Positions 45,109 to 54,117 of a DNA stretch of 64,000 nt are shown here, piece after piece. A program made the position numbers and the translations under genes. Under the pieces are notes generated by a model that saw only the letters and a list, made by a program, of their open reading frames with translations, was not told where the DNA came from and made no database searches. The stretch is from Acinetobacter sp. Ac_5812 (lineage in GTDB: Bacteria; Pseudomonadota; Gammaproteobacteria; Pseudomonadales; Moraxellaceae): positions 248,001-312,000 of the forward strand of contig NZ_LXUK01000005.1 of the NCBI RefSeq assembly GCF_013072695.1. The letters are read 5' to 3'. Positions within the stretch are counted from its first letter, which is position 1. Every line of letters starts with the position of its first letter.

Positions 45109-45789
45109 ATGGCCTATTCAATCCTGTTGAAAATTAATGATGCCACGCATGGACAATTTGAAATCATCCGCCAGCAATTGAACGAGGGTACGCATCAAAG
45201 CCAATCTAGAGTTTTAGGTGAGGTGCTTTCAGAAATTGCCTGTGAGATTGTCGAGCAAGTGTTTTCAGTACTCTTGATTCAAAATCGTCAGCCGACACAA
45301 CTCACCCAAAAAAACACCGCTGAATCTGAAAAAGTGATTCAACAGATTATTGCTGCGGTACGTAAATATATGCCGTGGTCGATTGCCTTATTTGGCAATG
45401 AGCGTCTTTGTCCCTTTGCCAATTATTTTTCCAATATGATCAAGTATCACGATGAGTTGGTATATGTGTCTTATCCAATTGATCGGCAATTGGTTCAGCA
45501 GGCACATAGTTTGGTCACGCAACTCAAGAATAATGAAATCAGTGATATGGTCGAGGTGTTTCAAACTTTGATTCAGATTGTTGATTTAGGCGTGACCAGT
45601 TTGATTCGTGAACCGAAAAAATGCCTGAATTTTAACACTGTGGTCGATAAAACCTTAAATGGGGTGATTAATATGACCGCGCATCTCAGTTATAAGCGTT
45701 TAGAGAAAATGGGTAACCAAGTCGATACTGGCGCTGCAACGGATTGCGTTAATCATTTTTTAGCATTTATGCATGTCGATACAGAATAG
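45109..45789 (+). CDS. Unrecognised protein, tandem paralogue 1
   Basis: Cytoplasmic protein of 226 residues, without signal peptide or long hydrophobic helix; it is predicted mostly helical. It is homologous to the next gene end to end: both have LGEVLSEIACEIVEQVF, SEKVIQQI, RKYMPWSI and the very conserved LIREPKKCLNFN-VVDKTLNGVINMT segment. The ATG at 45109 has AAAGGA eight bases upstream and aligns with the paralogue start; the ATG at 45100 overlaps that site. I know no family or function. Confidence 0.7.
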   Translation: MAYSILLKINDATHGQFEIIRQQLNEGTHQSQSRVLGEVLSEIACEIVEQVFSVLLIQNRQPTQLTQKNTAESEKVIQQIIAAVRKYMPWSIALFGNERLCPFANYFSNMIKYHDELVYVSYPIDRQLVQQAHSLVTQLKNNEISDMVEVFQTLIQIVDLGVTSLIREPKKCLNFNTVVDKTLNGVINMTAHLSYKRLEKMGNQVDTGAATDCVNHFLAFMHVDTE

Positions 45790-45844
45790 AGTGTGCTAAA
45801 TTCGGCGAGTACAACGCAAAAAAGATAGAAAAATTGATCTGATT

Positions 45845-45872
45845 AAAGAGCTTGTATCACAAGCTCTTTTTT
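45845..45872 (+). terminator. Terminator between tandem paralogues
   Basis: Stem AAAGAGCTTG / CAAGCTCTTTT with a 5-base loop and T-tract, so the two paralogues are probably separate transcripts or only partly coupled. Confidence 0.8.
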
Positions 45873-45900
45873 ATGGAAGCTAACAATTAGGGTTATGAAA

Positions 45901-46563
45901 ATGAACACCGCCGTTTTTTTAAATATTCATGCGGATACTTATGCACGATTTGCGCATATTCGAACGCAATTGTTGCAAGGAAATAAGGAAAGTCAGGCCA
46001 GTGCGCTCGGCGATGTTTTGTCAGAAATGGCATGTGAAGTGATTGAACAAGTGTTTATGGTGCTATTACAAGGTAATCAGCATTACTCTCAAACAGGTGA
46101 GTCTGAAAAAGTCATTCAGCAAATTTTGGAAGCGATTCGTAAATATATGCCTTGGTCAATTTCTTTTTTTGGTAATGATCGTCTCATTCCTTTGGTTGAA
46201 TATCTCTCCAAGACCTTACAAATTGAAGATGAAACCATCTATATGACCTATCCCGTAGAGCAACAGCTGGCACAGCAGGTTAGGACCTCAGGTCAGAAAT
46301 TGGCCGAAGGGGATAGCCGCGAAATTGCCAATGCATTAAAACTATTAACCGAAGTGATTGATGTTGGGGTAACTCACTTAATCCGTGAACCGAAAAAATG
46401 TCTCAAGTTTAATTTTGTGGTGGATAAGACTTTAAACGGGGTGATCAATATGACCACACATCTCGGTTATAAGCGCTTGGAAAAATTAGGCACGCAATTA
46501 GATCAGAATGTTGCGGCAACTTATGTAGATTACTTCCTCAAATTTATGCGTCAACAGGCATAA
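45901..46563 (+). CDS. Unrecognised protein, tandem paralogue 2
   Basis: Protein of 220 residues, homologous over its full length to the preceding gene. Strictly shared segments include ALGDVLSEMACEVIEQVF, ESEKVIQQI, RKYMPWSISFFGN and IREPKKCLKFN-VVDKTLNGVINMT. The ATG at 45901, with AGGG eight bases upstream, matches the paralogue's start; the ATG at 45895 is too near that site. An SDR gene follows 19 bp downstream, so the two may be cotranscribed. Confidence 0.7.
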   Translation: MNTAVFLNIHADTYARFAHIRTQLLQGNKESQASALGDVLSEMACEVIEQVFMVLLQGNQHYSQTGESEKVIQQILEAIRKYMPWSISFFGNDRLIPLVEYLSKTLQIEDETIYMTYPVEQQLAQQVRTSGQKLAEGDSREIANALKLLTEVIDVGVTHLIREPKKCLKFNFVVDKTLNGVINMTTHLGYKRLEKLGTQLDQNVAATYVDYFLKFMRQQA

Positions 46564-46581
46564 CAGCAATAGGGCATGACA

Positions 46582-47388
46582 ATGGCAAAACTTAAAACGC
46601 TTGAGAATAAGGTGGTCTGGATTACAGGGGCTTCATCTGGTTTAGGCAAAGCTTTGGCTCGTGAATGTGCCTTGCAAGGTGCACAAGTGGTGCTGACCTC
46701 ACGTCGTTATGATGAATTAGAAGCAGTACGCGTTGGATTACTCAAGCCTGAACAGCATCTTTCAATTGCTGCGGATATTACTGACGAAGCTCAAGTCCGC
46801 CATGCGCATGAACAGGTCTTGGCCTGTAAAGGACGTATTGACTGGCTGATCAATAATGCGGGTTTGAGCCAGCGTGCTCTAATTCAAGATACCACCATGC
46901 ACACTGAACGTGCCATCATGGAAGTCGATTATTTCTCGCAGGTGTTCTTTACCAAAACTGTATTACCGACCTTGCTGCAACAAAAGTCGGGTCGTGTGGT
47001 CTTTGTTTCCAGCGTTGCTGGTTTATTGGGGACACAGTATCGTGCCACTTACTCAGCAGCTAAGGCAGCAATTCATATGTGGGCCAATAGCCTACGTGCC
47101 GAAGTTGCACCAGCAGGGGTTGAAGTGTCAGTGGTGTTCCCTGGTTTTGTTAAAACCAATGTATCCTTCAATGCTTTAAATGGCGAAGGTAAACCACAAG
47201 GTCATCAGGATGAAGCGATTGAAAATGGTCTGGATGCTGATGTATTTGCGGAACGGGTGGTGGAATCCTTAATGGCAGGCGAGCAATATATTGTGGTTGG
47301 TGGGAAAAAAGAACAATTGGGTGTGTTGGTCTCTCGATTGTCACCCAACTTGTTGTATAAGATGATTCGCAAAATGAAAGTGAAATAA
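46582..47388 (+). CDS. Short-chain dehydrogenase/reductase
   Basis: NAD(P)-dependent SDR of 268 residues. The cofactor motif is TGASSGLG, followed by SRR (suggesting NADPH preference), NNAG, catalytic Ser in VFVSSVAGLLG and the YSAAKAA pair. The C-terminal part with SLMAGEQYIVVGGKKEQLGVLVSRLSPNLLYKMIRKM resembles DltE-like or retinol-dehydrogenase-like SDRs with a membrane-associating tail. The substrate is unknown. ATG 46582 has AGGG at a better distance than ATG 46576. Confidence 0.85.
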   Translation: MAKLKTLENKVVWITGASSGLGKALARECALQGAQVVLTSRRYDELEAVRVGLLKPEQHLSIAADITDEAQVRHAHEQVLACKGRIDWLINNAGLSQRALIQDTTMHTERAIMEVDYFSQVFFTKTVLPTLLQQKSGRVVFVSSVAGLLGTQYRATYSAAKAAIHMWANSLRAEVAPAGVEVSVVFPGFVKTNVSFNALNGEGKPQGHQDEAIENGLDADVFAERVVESLMAGEQYIVVGGKKEQLGVLVSRLSPNLLYKMIRKMKVK

Positions 47389-47421
47389 GTGTAAATGTTA
47401 TTATTTTTAAAGGACGTATAG

Positions 47422-47757
47422 GTGGAAGATAGTCAAAATTTATCTCAACCATCTTCAAGCCATCGAGTATCAATTACATTGATTGTAAGTTATTTGTTGC
47501 TTAGTTTACCTGCTAGTTTTTTGATGGGTGGGCTAGTAAGTCAGGTATTTACAATCATGGCGCCTCTTTTCGGAAATACAAAGAGTGATGCTTGGATTGG
47601 CGTATTTATACTGTCTGTCCCATCAATCTTATTGGCTTGCCTCATTGCATTGCCGATTATTATCAAAAAAGCATGTCACATTTTATCGACTGTTGTTTGG
47701 ATATTGGGTTGCTTAACTTTATTTTTGGTTTTATATCTTACAAGCGTTTTGCACTAG
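47422..47757 (+). CDS. Small membrane protein
   Basis: Protein of 111 residues with a short polar N-terminus and three hydrophobic helices (about 18-45, 58-82, 86-108). GTG start, with AAAGGA upstream. No family recognised. It lies between the SDR and the Dph6-like gene on the same strand. Confidence 0.65.
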   Translation: MEDSQNLSQPSSSHRVSITLIVSYLLLSLPASFLMGGLVSQVFTIMAPLFGNTKSDAWIGVFILSVPSILLACLIALPIIIKKACHILSTVVWILGCLTLFLVLYLTSVLH

Positions 47758-47814
47758 ACTGAAATAATTGAAAATAGAGTAGAGTTTAGATGCTCTATTG
47801 AATGGTATGGTTAA

Positions 47815-48525
47815 ATGACAATCAATAATCGCAAGAAAGCCGTTTTTAATTGGAGCGGTGGTAAAGACTCTTCATTGGCACTGTATAAAGTTTTACAGCA
47901 AAATGAATTTGAGGTGATTGCTTTATTAACCACAGTGAATGAAGAAACCGAATTGTCCTCCATGCATGCCATTCCGCATGCATTGCTTGAAAAGCAGGCC
48001 GAAAGTATTGGTATTCCACTCTATCCAGTATTTCTACCGAAAAATCTACCTATCTATGAACAGCGTATGTTGGATGCAGCCCATCATTTTAAGGCACAGG
48101 GGGTTGAGCACTTTATCTTTGGTGATATTTACCTCAGCGATGTACGCAAATATCGTGAAGACCGTTTACATCCTTTAGGCATTGAAGTGGTTGAGCCGAT
48201 ATGGAATCTGAACTCGCTTGAAGTGATGCAGGATTTTTTGGATTCAGGCATTCAAACCAAGATCATCGTGACCGATGCCAGTAAATTGGATGAGTCGTTT
48301 ATTGGACAGGATATCGATACGGCTTTGCTTGAGCGAATGCCAAGTGAAGTCGATGTCTGTGGTGAAAACGGGGAATATCATACTTTTGCTTATGCAGGCG
48401 GTTTATTCAAACATCCTGTTGAATTTGAAATTGCTGAAACTCGTCAGATGTCATACGAGTTTAAGTTAGAAGATGGGGAACAAAAAACCTATCACTATTG
48501 GCAAGCGATTTTTGCCGAGTCCTAA
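47815..48525 (+). CDS. Dph6-like ATP pyrophosphatase (diphthine-ammonia-ligase family)
   Basis: Adenine-nucleotide alpha-hydrolase of 236 residues. The PP-loop is NWSGGKDSSLALYK; downstream the family-specific GDIYLSDVRKYRED, EPIWNL and DVCGENGEYHTFAYAG segments are present. In eukaryotes Dph6 completes diphthamide on EF-2; bacteria lack diphthamide, so the bacterial role is different and unknown. Single gene with a strong terminator after it. Confidence 0.82.
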   Translation: MTINNRKKAVFNWSGGKDSSLALYKVLQQNEFEVIALLTTVNEETELSSMHAIPHALLEKQAESIGIPLYPVFLPKNLPIYEQRMLDAAHHFKAQGVEHFIFGDIYLSDVRKYREDRLHPLGIEVVEPIWNLNSLEVMQDFLDSGIQTKIIVTDASKLDESFIGQDIDTALLERMPSEVDVCGENGEYHTFAYAGGLFKHPVEFEIAETRQMSYEFKLEDGEQKTYHYWQAIFAES

Positions 48526-48557
48526 GAAAAATCCTGTGCATGGCACAGGATTTTTTT
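48526..48557. terminator. Bidirectional terminator
   Basis: Stem AAAAATCCTGTGC / GCACAGGATTTTT with loop ATG, between convergent genes. Confidence 0.9.
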
Positions 48558-48996
48558 AATGTCTATGGATGATTGCCGTGCCATAGGCAAATACTTCAAC
48601 CATACCACCTTGCATCCCTAATTCAGTCGTGCTGAGTCGAACACCCATAATCTGATTGGCACCCATAGCATGTGCTTCTTGCTTAAGGCGAACAACAGCT
48701 TCACGACGCGCACGTTCTACCACACTTTCATAGCTGACCAAACGCCCACCAAAAAAGTTTCGAATGGTTGCCAGTACATATTTAAAATAATCGTGGGAGA
48801 TCACCACATTGCTGCTGACCATTTGTCCATAGGCCGATGTTTCGACAAAACGATTGGTATCAATACGGATATGGGAAAATTGCTTTTCTTTCTGATCTAG
48901 CTCACGCAAGTGTTTTTGCTCGATATGACGACCAAAACCCCAACCGACTGAAAACAGAATCAGAAACAGGACAATCTGAAAAATTAATCCATCCAT
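48556..48996 (-). CDS. YbjQ-family protein with N-terminal membrane helix
   Basis: Protein of 146 residues. An N-terminal hydrophobic helix (about 3-22) is followed by a YbjQ/UPF0145 domain: SAYGQMVSSNVVISHDYFKYVLATIRNFFGGRL, then RREAVVRLKQEAHAMGANQIMGVRLSTTE and FAYGTAII. The domain forms pentameric rings in known structures and is sometimes called heavy-metal-binding. It lies 8 bp after a second ybjQ-type gene and is likely cotranscribed with it. Confidence 0.82.
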   Translation of the reverse strand: MDGLIFQIVLFLILFSVGWGFGRHIEQKHLRELDQKEKQFSHIRIDTNRFVETSAYGQMVSSNVVISHDYFKYVLATIRNFFGGRLVSYESVVERARREAVVRLKQEAHAMGANQIMGVRLSTTELGMQGGMVEVFAYGTAIIHRH

Positions 48997-49004
48997 AATT
49001 TTGC

Positions 49005-49355
49005 CTATGCGCCGAATGGGTCGGGAAGTTTAGGCGCAATGGGTTGTACCACGACCGCTGTACCATAGACGAATAACTCGGATGCACCTTGGGCAATATT
49101 TGAAGTGGAGAAACGAATACCGACAATGGCATTGGCACCTAAACCTTTGGCCTTATCAATCATACGTTGGGTTGCTTCTTGGCGTGATTCTTCCAGCAAC
49201 TCGGTATAGCCCGTCAATTCGCCACCAACAATATTCTTTAAACCTGCCATCAAATCCCGGCCAACATGTTTACTACGAACGGTGCTGCCATACACCACAT
49301 CGAGCTGGCGTAAAATTTCATGGCCTGGTACAGACTCTAAACTGCTCAATAACAT
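49005..49355 (-). CDS. YbjQ-family protein
   Basis: Soluble UPF0145 protein of 116 residues. Conserved segments are VYGSTVRSKHVGRDLMAGLKNIVGGELTGYTELLEESRQEA, GANAIVGIRFSTS and LFVYGTAVVV. It is first of a two-gene unit with the membrane-anchored copy downstream. The function of either is not established; the pair may form a mixed ring (inference). Confidence 0.85.
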   Translation of the reverse strand: MLLSSLESVPGHEILRQLDVVYGSTVRSKHVGRDLMAGLKNIVGGELTGYTELLEESRQEATQRMIDKAKGLGANAIVGIRFSTSNIAQGASELFVYGTAVVVQPIAPKLPDPFGA

Positions 49356-49416
49356 TGTATTTTCTAAATCATTAATATATTCAGTTTGAAGATAAGAAAT
49401 ATTGGCAATGGTTGCA

Positions 49417-49445
49417 ATAAAAAGCTCACCGAAGTGAGCTTTTTT
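49417..49445 (-). terminator. Terminator of pap2-adeIJK
   Basis: Stem AAAAAGCTCAC / GTGAGCTTTTT with CGAA loop, just after the adeK stop. Confidence 0.85.
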
Positions 49446-49462
49446 ATCCGCAAAAGATGAAA

Positions 49463-50926
49463 TTATTTTTTTGCGTAATGTTGTTCAGAGCTAGATGGCT
49501 GATGCGTTACTGCTTCACTGGTAGACGCTTTGAGGCCACCGCCTAAGGTTTTGTACAGTTCAACTTGGTTGTTGAGGTTGGCTTGTTGTAATAACAGCAA
49601 ACCTTGTTCAGCTGAATAAGCAGAACGTTGCGCATCCAATACGGTTAAATAGCTGTCAATACCAGCACGGAAGCGGGCATTTGAAAGTTTATACGTGGTA
49701 TTGGTGGCATCAACCAGACGGCGTTGAGCGGTTAAACGGTCGCCAATGTTGGCACGCGTCGCCAAAGCATCATTCACTTCACGGAAAGCTGACTGAACTG
49801 ATTTTTCATAGTTAGCCAGTGCAATTTTCTGATCGGTTTCAGAGATTTTGATATTAGCTTTACGTGTACCCCAGTCAAAAATTGGGATATTCAGGCTTGG
49901 ACCAATAGACCATACACCATTGCCAGCTTTGAACAGATCGCTCAAGTCAGTTGATGCATAACCCGCAGAACCGGTTAAGCTAATCGTTGGGAACAGTTGA
50001 GCTTTAGCAGCCCCAATATTCGCACCTGCAGCACTTAACTGGTATTCAGATGCTTTCACATCTGGGCGGTTGTTGAGCAAGTCACTTGGCAAACCAGCAC
50101 TGAACACGCTTTGTTGCGTGATACGTGCCACTTGTTGTTGAGGCAGTAGGTTTTGTGGCACTTGCTGACCAACAAGCAAGTTCAACAAGTTTTGTGCTTG
50201 AGCAACTTGAGTCTTATAGTTCGCAACATCATTACGTGCTGTTTCAACCGAAATCTGAGCTTGACGCACAGGGATTTCGCTATCAATACCCACATCAAAA
50301 CGTTTCTTGTTCAAGTTAAACGAGTCTTGTTGAGCTTTTAGCGTTTGATCCGCAAGTTTCAATTGTGCATTCGCGTATGAGTAGTTCAACCAGGCTTGAG
50401 TGACTTGGCTGATCAAGCTGATCTGCGTTGCATCGCGTGAGCTTTGCGTTGCAAGATAGCTATCCAAAGCCGCATCTTTCAAGCTACGTACACGACCCCA
50501 GAAATCCAACTCATATGACGTTAAGCCTAAGCCGACTTGATAGGTTGAATATGGGTTATTTGGATCACGGCTAGGGGTGACTTGACGAACCGCACTACCA
50601 CTTGCGCCAATCGTTGGTAACTGATTGTTTTCCGAGATTTGGTATTGCTGTTGTGCTTTTTGAATATTCAAAGCCGCAGTACGTAAATCACGGTTATTGG
50701 CAAGCGCCAGATCAATCACTTGCAGTAAACGTTGGTCAGCAAAGAAGTCTTTGTAACCTTGTTCCGCGATTGATGTTCCAGAAGCATTGCCGTAAGACGC
50801 GAAGCTTTCAGGAACATCTGAGCTTACCACAGGCTCTGGCCCGCGCATGCTTTGGCAGGCAGCCAAAGACAGCGCGAGGGCAGAGATTGCAATGCCACGA
50901 CTGGAAATAGACCATACAGTTTGCAT
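49463..50926 (-). CDS. adeK: RND efflux outer-membrane channel AdeK
   Basis: TolC/OprM-type outer-membrane lipoprotein of 487 residues. The start MQTVWSISSRG, lipobox SLAAC and QSMRGPEPVV match Acinetobacter AdeK. Two repeats of the OEP fold are present (DLALANNRDLRTAALNIQKAQ and the later LSNARFRAGIDSYLTVLDAQRSAYSAEQ). The frame opens at TTG 50935; ATG 50926 is preferred with AGGAG 11 bases upstream. Start and adeJ stop are five bases apart, so translation is coupled. Confidence 0.92.
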   Translation of the reverse strand: MQTVWSISSRGIAISALALSLAACQSMRGPEPVVSSDVPESFASYGNASGTSIAEQGYKDFFADQRLLQVIDLALANNRDLRTAALNIQKAQQQYQISENNQLPTIGASGSAVRQVTPSRDPNNPYSTYQVGLGLTSYELDFWGRVRSLKDAALDSYLATQSSRDATQISLISQVTQAWLNYSYANAQLKLADQTLKAQQDSFNLNKKRFDVGIDSEIPVRQAQISVETARNDVANYKTQVAQAQNLLNLLVGQQVPQNLLPQQQVARITQQSVFSAGLPSDLLNNRPDVKASEYQLSAAGANIGAAKAQLFPTISLTGSAGYASTDLSDLFKAGNGVWSIGPSLNIPIFDWGTRKANIKISETDQKIALANYEKSVQSAFREVNDALATRANIGDRLTAQRRLVDATNTTYKLSNARFRAGIDSYLTVLDAQRSAYSAEQGLLLLQQANLNNQVELYKTLGGGLKASTSEAVTHQPSSSEQHYAKK

Positions 50927-50931
50927 CACGA

Positions 50932-53900
50932 TCAATGCTCCTGAGTATTTAAAGTTTTAGGTTTGTACTTAAAGATACTACGAATCCACACGAAGAATAC
51001 AGGGATGAAGAAAATACCTAAAAGTGTTGAAGAAATTACACCACCAAGTACACCATAACCAACTGAGTGTTGGCTACCCGCGCCAGCACCGCTTGCAAGG
51101 GCAAGTGGTAAAACACCAAAACCGAATGCAAGTGTGGTCATGATAATTGGGCGTAAACGCATTTTTGCAGCATGTAATGTTGCTTCAAAGAGTTCTTCGC
51201 CTTGTTCCTGTAATTCTTTCGCAAATTCGACGATCAAGATAGCATTCTTCGCTGAAAGACCAATTACGGCAACAATCGCAACCTGGAAGTAAATGTTAAA
51301 GGATAAGTTTGGATCACCTTTAATCAGCATACCTAACCATGTCAAGGTAAATGCACCGACGATACCTAAAGGTACAACCAGTAATACAGAAACAGGGACT
51401 GACCAGCTTTCATAGAGTGCAGCAAGACACAGGAATACGATTAATAATGAAAGAACAAGAAGAGGTGCTGTTTGGCTACCAGAATCACGTTCTTCTAAAG
51501 ATAAACCTGTCCATTCATAGTCGAAACCGGTTAAGCCCATAGAAGGTAACTTACCAATGATTTCTTCCATTGCCAACATTGCATCACCAGAGCTGACACC
51601 CGGTGCAGGCGTACCTTGAATGTTAACAGATGATACGCCGTTATAACGCTCTAGACGTGGTGAACCATAGGTCCATTCACCTTTGGCAAAGCCAGAGAAA
51701 GGAACCATTTCGCCTTTGTTATTACGCACATACCACTTGTTCAAGTCTTCAGGCATCATGCGTGTATCCGCTTCACCTTGGACATAAACTTTCTTCACAC
51801 GACCACGGTCGACGAAGTCATTGATATATGAACCACCCCAAGCCATGCTCATGGTGCTGTTAATATCGGCAATACTGACACCCATTGCACCTGCTTGCGC
51901 TTGATCAATGGTGATCTGGTACTGTGGTGTATCTTCTTGACCATTTGGACGTACACCCGCAAGACGTTTGTCTTGTGATGCCATACCTAAAATCGCATTA
52001 CGAGCAGCAATGAGTTTTTCATGCCCTTGACCGCTGGCATCTTTTAACTGGATATCGAAACCAGAAGCGACACCCAATTCAGGCATTGCGGGTAACTGCA
52101 ATGGCATGATGTAAGACGCATCTTTCACAATCATGTTCAATGCCATACCACGTTGAATAATGGCACCGATTTGTGATTCTGGTGTGGTACGCTCACTCCA
52201 GTCTTTTAATTTAATAAAGGCAAGACCCGCGTTCTGACCCACCCCTGTGAATGAGAAACCAGCAACTGTAAAGATTGACTCTACATTTTCTTTTTCCTTA
52301 TTCAAGAAGTAACCCGTCATGGTATCAATGACTTTATCAGTACGTTCCAAGCTCGCGCTCGGTGGTAACTGAACTAAGGTCATCACCACACCTTGGTCTT
52401 CTTCTGGTAAGAACGAAGATGGCAAAACTTTGTAGATACCAACCAATGCTGCGATGACAACAATATAAAGCACACCAGAGAATAACTTGTGGTGGGTCAT
52501 ACGATTGACGCCGCCTTGGTATTTCTCTGAAAGTTTTTCAAAGCTACGGTTAAACCAGCGGAAGAAACGCGCGAAAATATTGTTGCTTTCCTGCTTGTTT
52601 GGATCGTGCTGTTTTAACAAGGTTGCACACAGGGCAGGGGTAAAGGTAAGTGCTACGATCAATGACAAGATCATCGCAGTAACTAGCGTGATCGAGAATT
52701 GACGATAAATTACCCCAGTGGTTCCACTAAAGAACGCCATCGGTACGAATACTGCTGTTAATACACTGGTAATACCGACTAAGGCACCCGAAATCTGGCT
52801 CATTGACTTTTCAGTCGCAGGGACAGGTTCGAGATGCTCTTCCTGCATCACCCGTTCAACGTTCTCGACCACAACGATGGCATCATCGACCAATAGACCG
52901 ATGGCTAGTACCATTGCGAACATGGTGAGGGTGTTGATTGAGAAGCCGAAGATATTAATTACAGCAAATGTACCGAGTACCACCACAGGTACAGCCAATG
53001 TTGGAATAATCGTTGCGCGCCAGTTCTGTAAGAACAAGAACATTACGATGAATACCAAGACAACGGCTTCAATGAGTGTGTGTACAACACTTTCAATGGA
53101 TAGACGAATAAATGGTGTGGTGTCATACGCAAGCTTGTCTTTTAAACCGCTTGGATAGTTATGACGTAATTCAGATAAACGCTTTTCAACTGCGGCAGCG
53201 GTATCCAGTGCATTGGCACCTGTTGCAAGTTTGATTGCAACACCACCTGCAGGACTACCATTAAATTTCGAGTCGAATTGGTAGTTATCAGAACCCAATT
53301 CTACACGTGCAACATCACCTAAACGAACTTGAGCACCACCTGAAGTATTTTTCAGGAAGATATTTTTAAACTGTTCAGGGGTTTGCAACATGGTTTGTGC
53401 ATTTACGGTTGCATTGAGTACTTGACCCGCAGTCGATGGCGCACCACCGAGCTGACCAACTGCAACTTGGGAGTTTTGTGCACGAATGGCTGTTGCAACA
53501 TCATTTGGCGTTAGGTTAAAGCTAGTCAGTTTTGCTGGATCTAACCAGATACGCATCGCATATGAACCACCAAATACTTGGAGTTCACCTACACCTGCCA
53601 CACGACTCAGTGGCTCAGAAATATTTGAGTTCACATAGTCTTTAATGTCAGAAGCAGAAAGGCTGTTATCTGGCGAATAAAATGCAATAACTTGCAAGAA
53701 GCTTGCACCAGACTTAGTCACTTTTACACCTTGACGTTGTACGTCAGCAGGTAAAAGAGCTGTTGCTGATTGCAGTTTGTTTTGAACTTGAACCTGCGCG
53801 ATATCTGGATCGATACCTTGTGCAAAGTTTAAGTTAATCGATGCTTGACCATTACCCGCACTGTTCGATGAAATGTAACGTAAGCCATCCAAACCATTCA

Positions 53901-54105
53901 TTTGTTGTTCAATGATTTGGGTTACGGTATTTTCAACAGTTTGTGCAGAAGCCCCAGGATAAGTTGCAGAAATGGTTACCGTGGGGGGGGCAATTGTCGG
54001 ATATTGTGCAACTGGCATTTTTGTAAGCGTGATAATACCCGCCAACATAATGACCAGTGCAATCACCCAAGCGAAAATTGGGCGATGGATAAAAAATTGA
54101 GCCAT
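50932..54105 (-). CDS. adeJ: RND multidrug efflux pump AdeJ
   Basis: Inner-membrane proton/drug antiporter of 1057 residues, the usual HAE1 length. The N-terminus FFIHRPIFAWVIALVIMLAG, the transmembrane-4 acidic pair in GLLVDDAIVVVENVERVM, and the C-terminal SAKNAILIVEFAKELQEQG are characteristic. It exports many antibiotics, dyes and detergents with AdeI and AdeK. The 5' part contains an uninterrupted run of eight C (8 G on the plus strand, 53983-53990) at codons 39-41. It lies 12 bp after adeI. Confidence 0.95.
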   Translation of the reverse strand: MAQFFIHRPIFAWVIALVIMLAGIITLTKMPVAQYPTIAPPTVTISATYPGASAQTVENTVTQIIEQQMNGLDGLRYISSNSAGNGQASINLNFAQGIDPDIAQVQVQNKLQSATALLPADVQRQGVKVTKSGASFLQVIAFYSPDNSLSASDIKDYVNSNISEPLSRVAGVGELQVFGGSYAMRIWLDPAKLTSFNLTPNDVATAIRAQNSQVAVGQLGGAPSTAGQVLNATVNAQTMLQTPEQFKNIFLKNTSGGAQVRLGDVARVELGSDNYQFDSKFNGSPAGGVAIKLATGANALDTAAAVEKRLSELRHNYPSGLKDKLAYDTTPFIRLSIESVVHTLIEAVVLVFIVMFLFLQNWRATIIPTLAVPVVVLGTFAVINIFGFSINTLTMFAMVLAIGLLVDDAIVVVENVERVMQEEHLEPVPATEKSMSQISGALVGITSVLTAVFVPMAFFSGTTGVIYRQFSITLVTAMILSLIVALTFTPALCATLLKQHDPNKQESNNIFARFFRWFNRSFEKLSEKYQGGVNRMTHHKLFSGVLYIVVIAALVGIYKVLPSSFLPEEDQGVVMTLVQLPPSASLERTDKVIDTMTGYFLNKEKENVESIFTVAGFSFTGVGQNAGLAFIKLKDWSERTTPESQIGAIIQRGMALNMIVKDASYIMPLQLPAMPELGVASGFDIQLKDASGQGHEKLIAARNAILGMASQDKRLAGVRPNGQEDTPQYQITIDQAQAGAMGVSIADINSTMSMAWGGSYINDFVDRGRVKKVYVQGEADTRMMPEDLNKWYVRNNKGEMVPFSGFAKGEWTYGSPRLERYNGVSSVNIQGTPAPGVSSGDAMLAMEEIIGKLPSMGLTGFDYEWTGLSLEERDSGSQTAPLLVLSLLIVFLCLAALYESWSVPVSVLLVVPLGIVGAFTLTWLGMLIKGDPNLSFNIYFQVAIVAVIGLSAKNAILIVEFAKELQEQGEELFEATLHAAKMRLRPIIMTTLAFGFGVLPLALASGAGAGSQHSVGYGVLGGVISSTLLGIFFIPVFFVWIRSIFKYKPKTLNTQEH

Positions 54106-54117
54106 GCAATCTACCCC

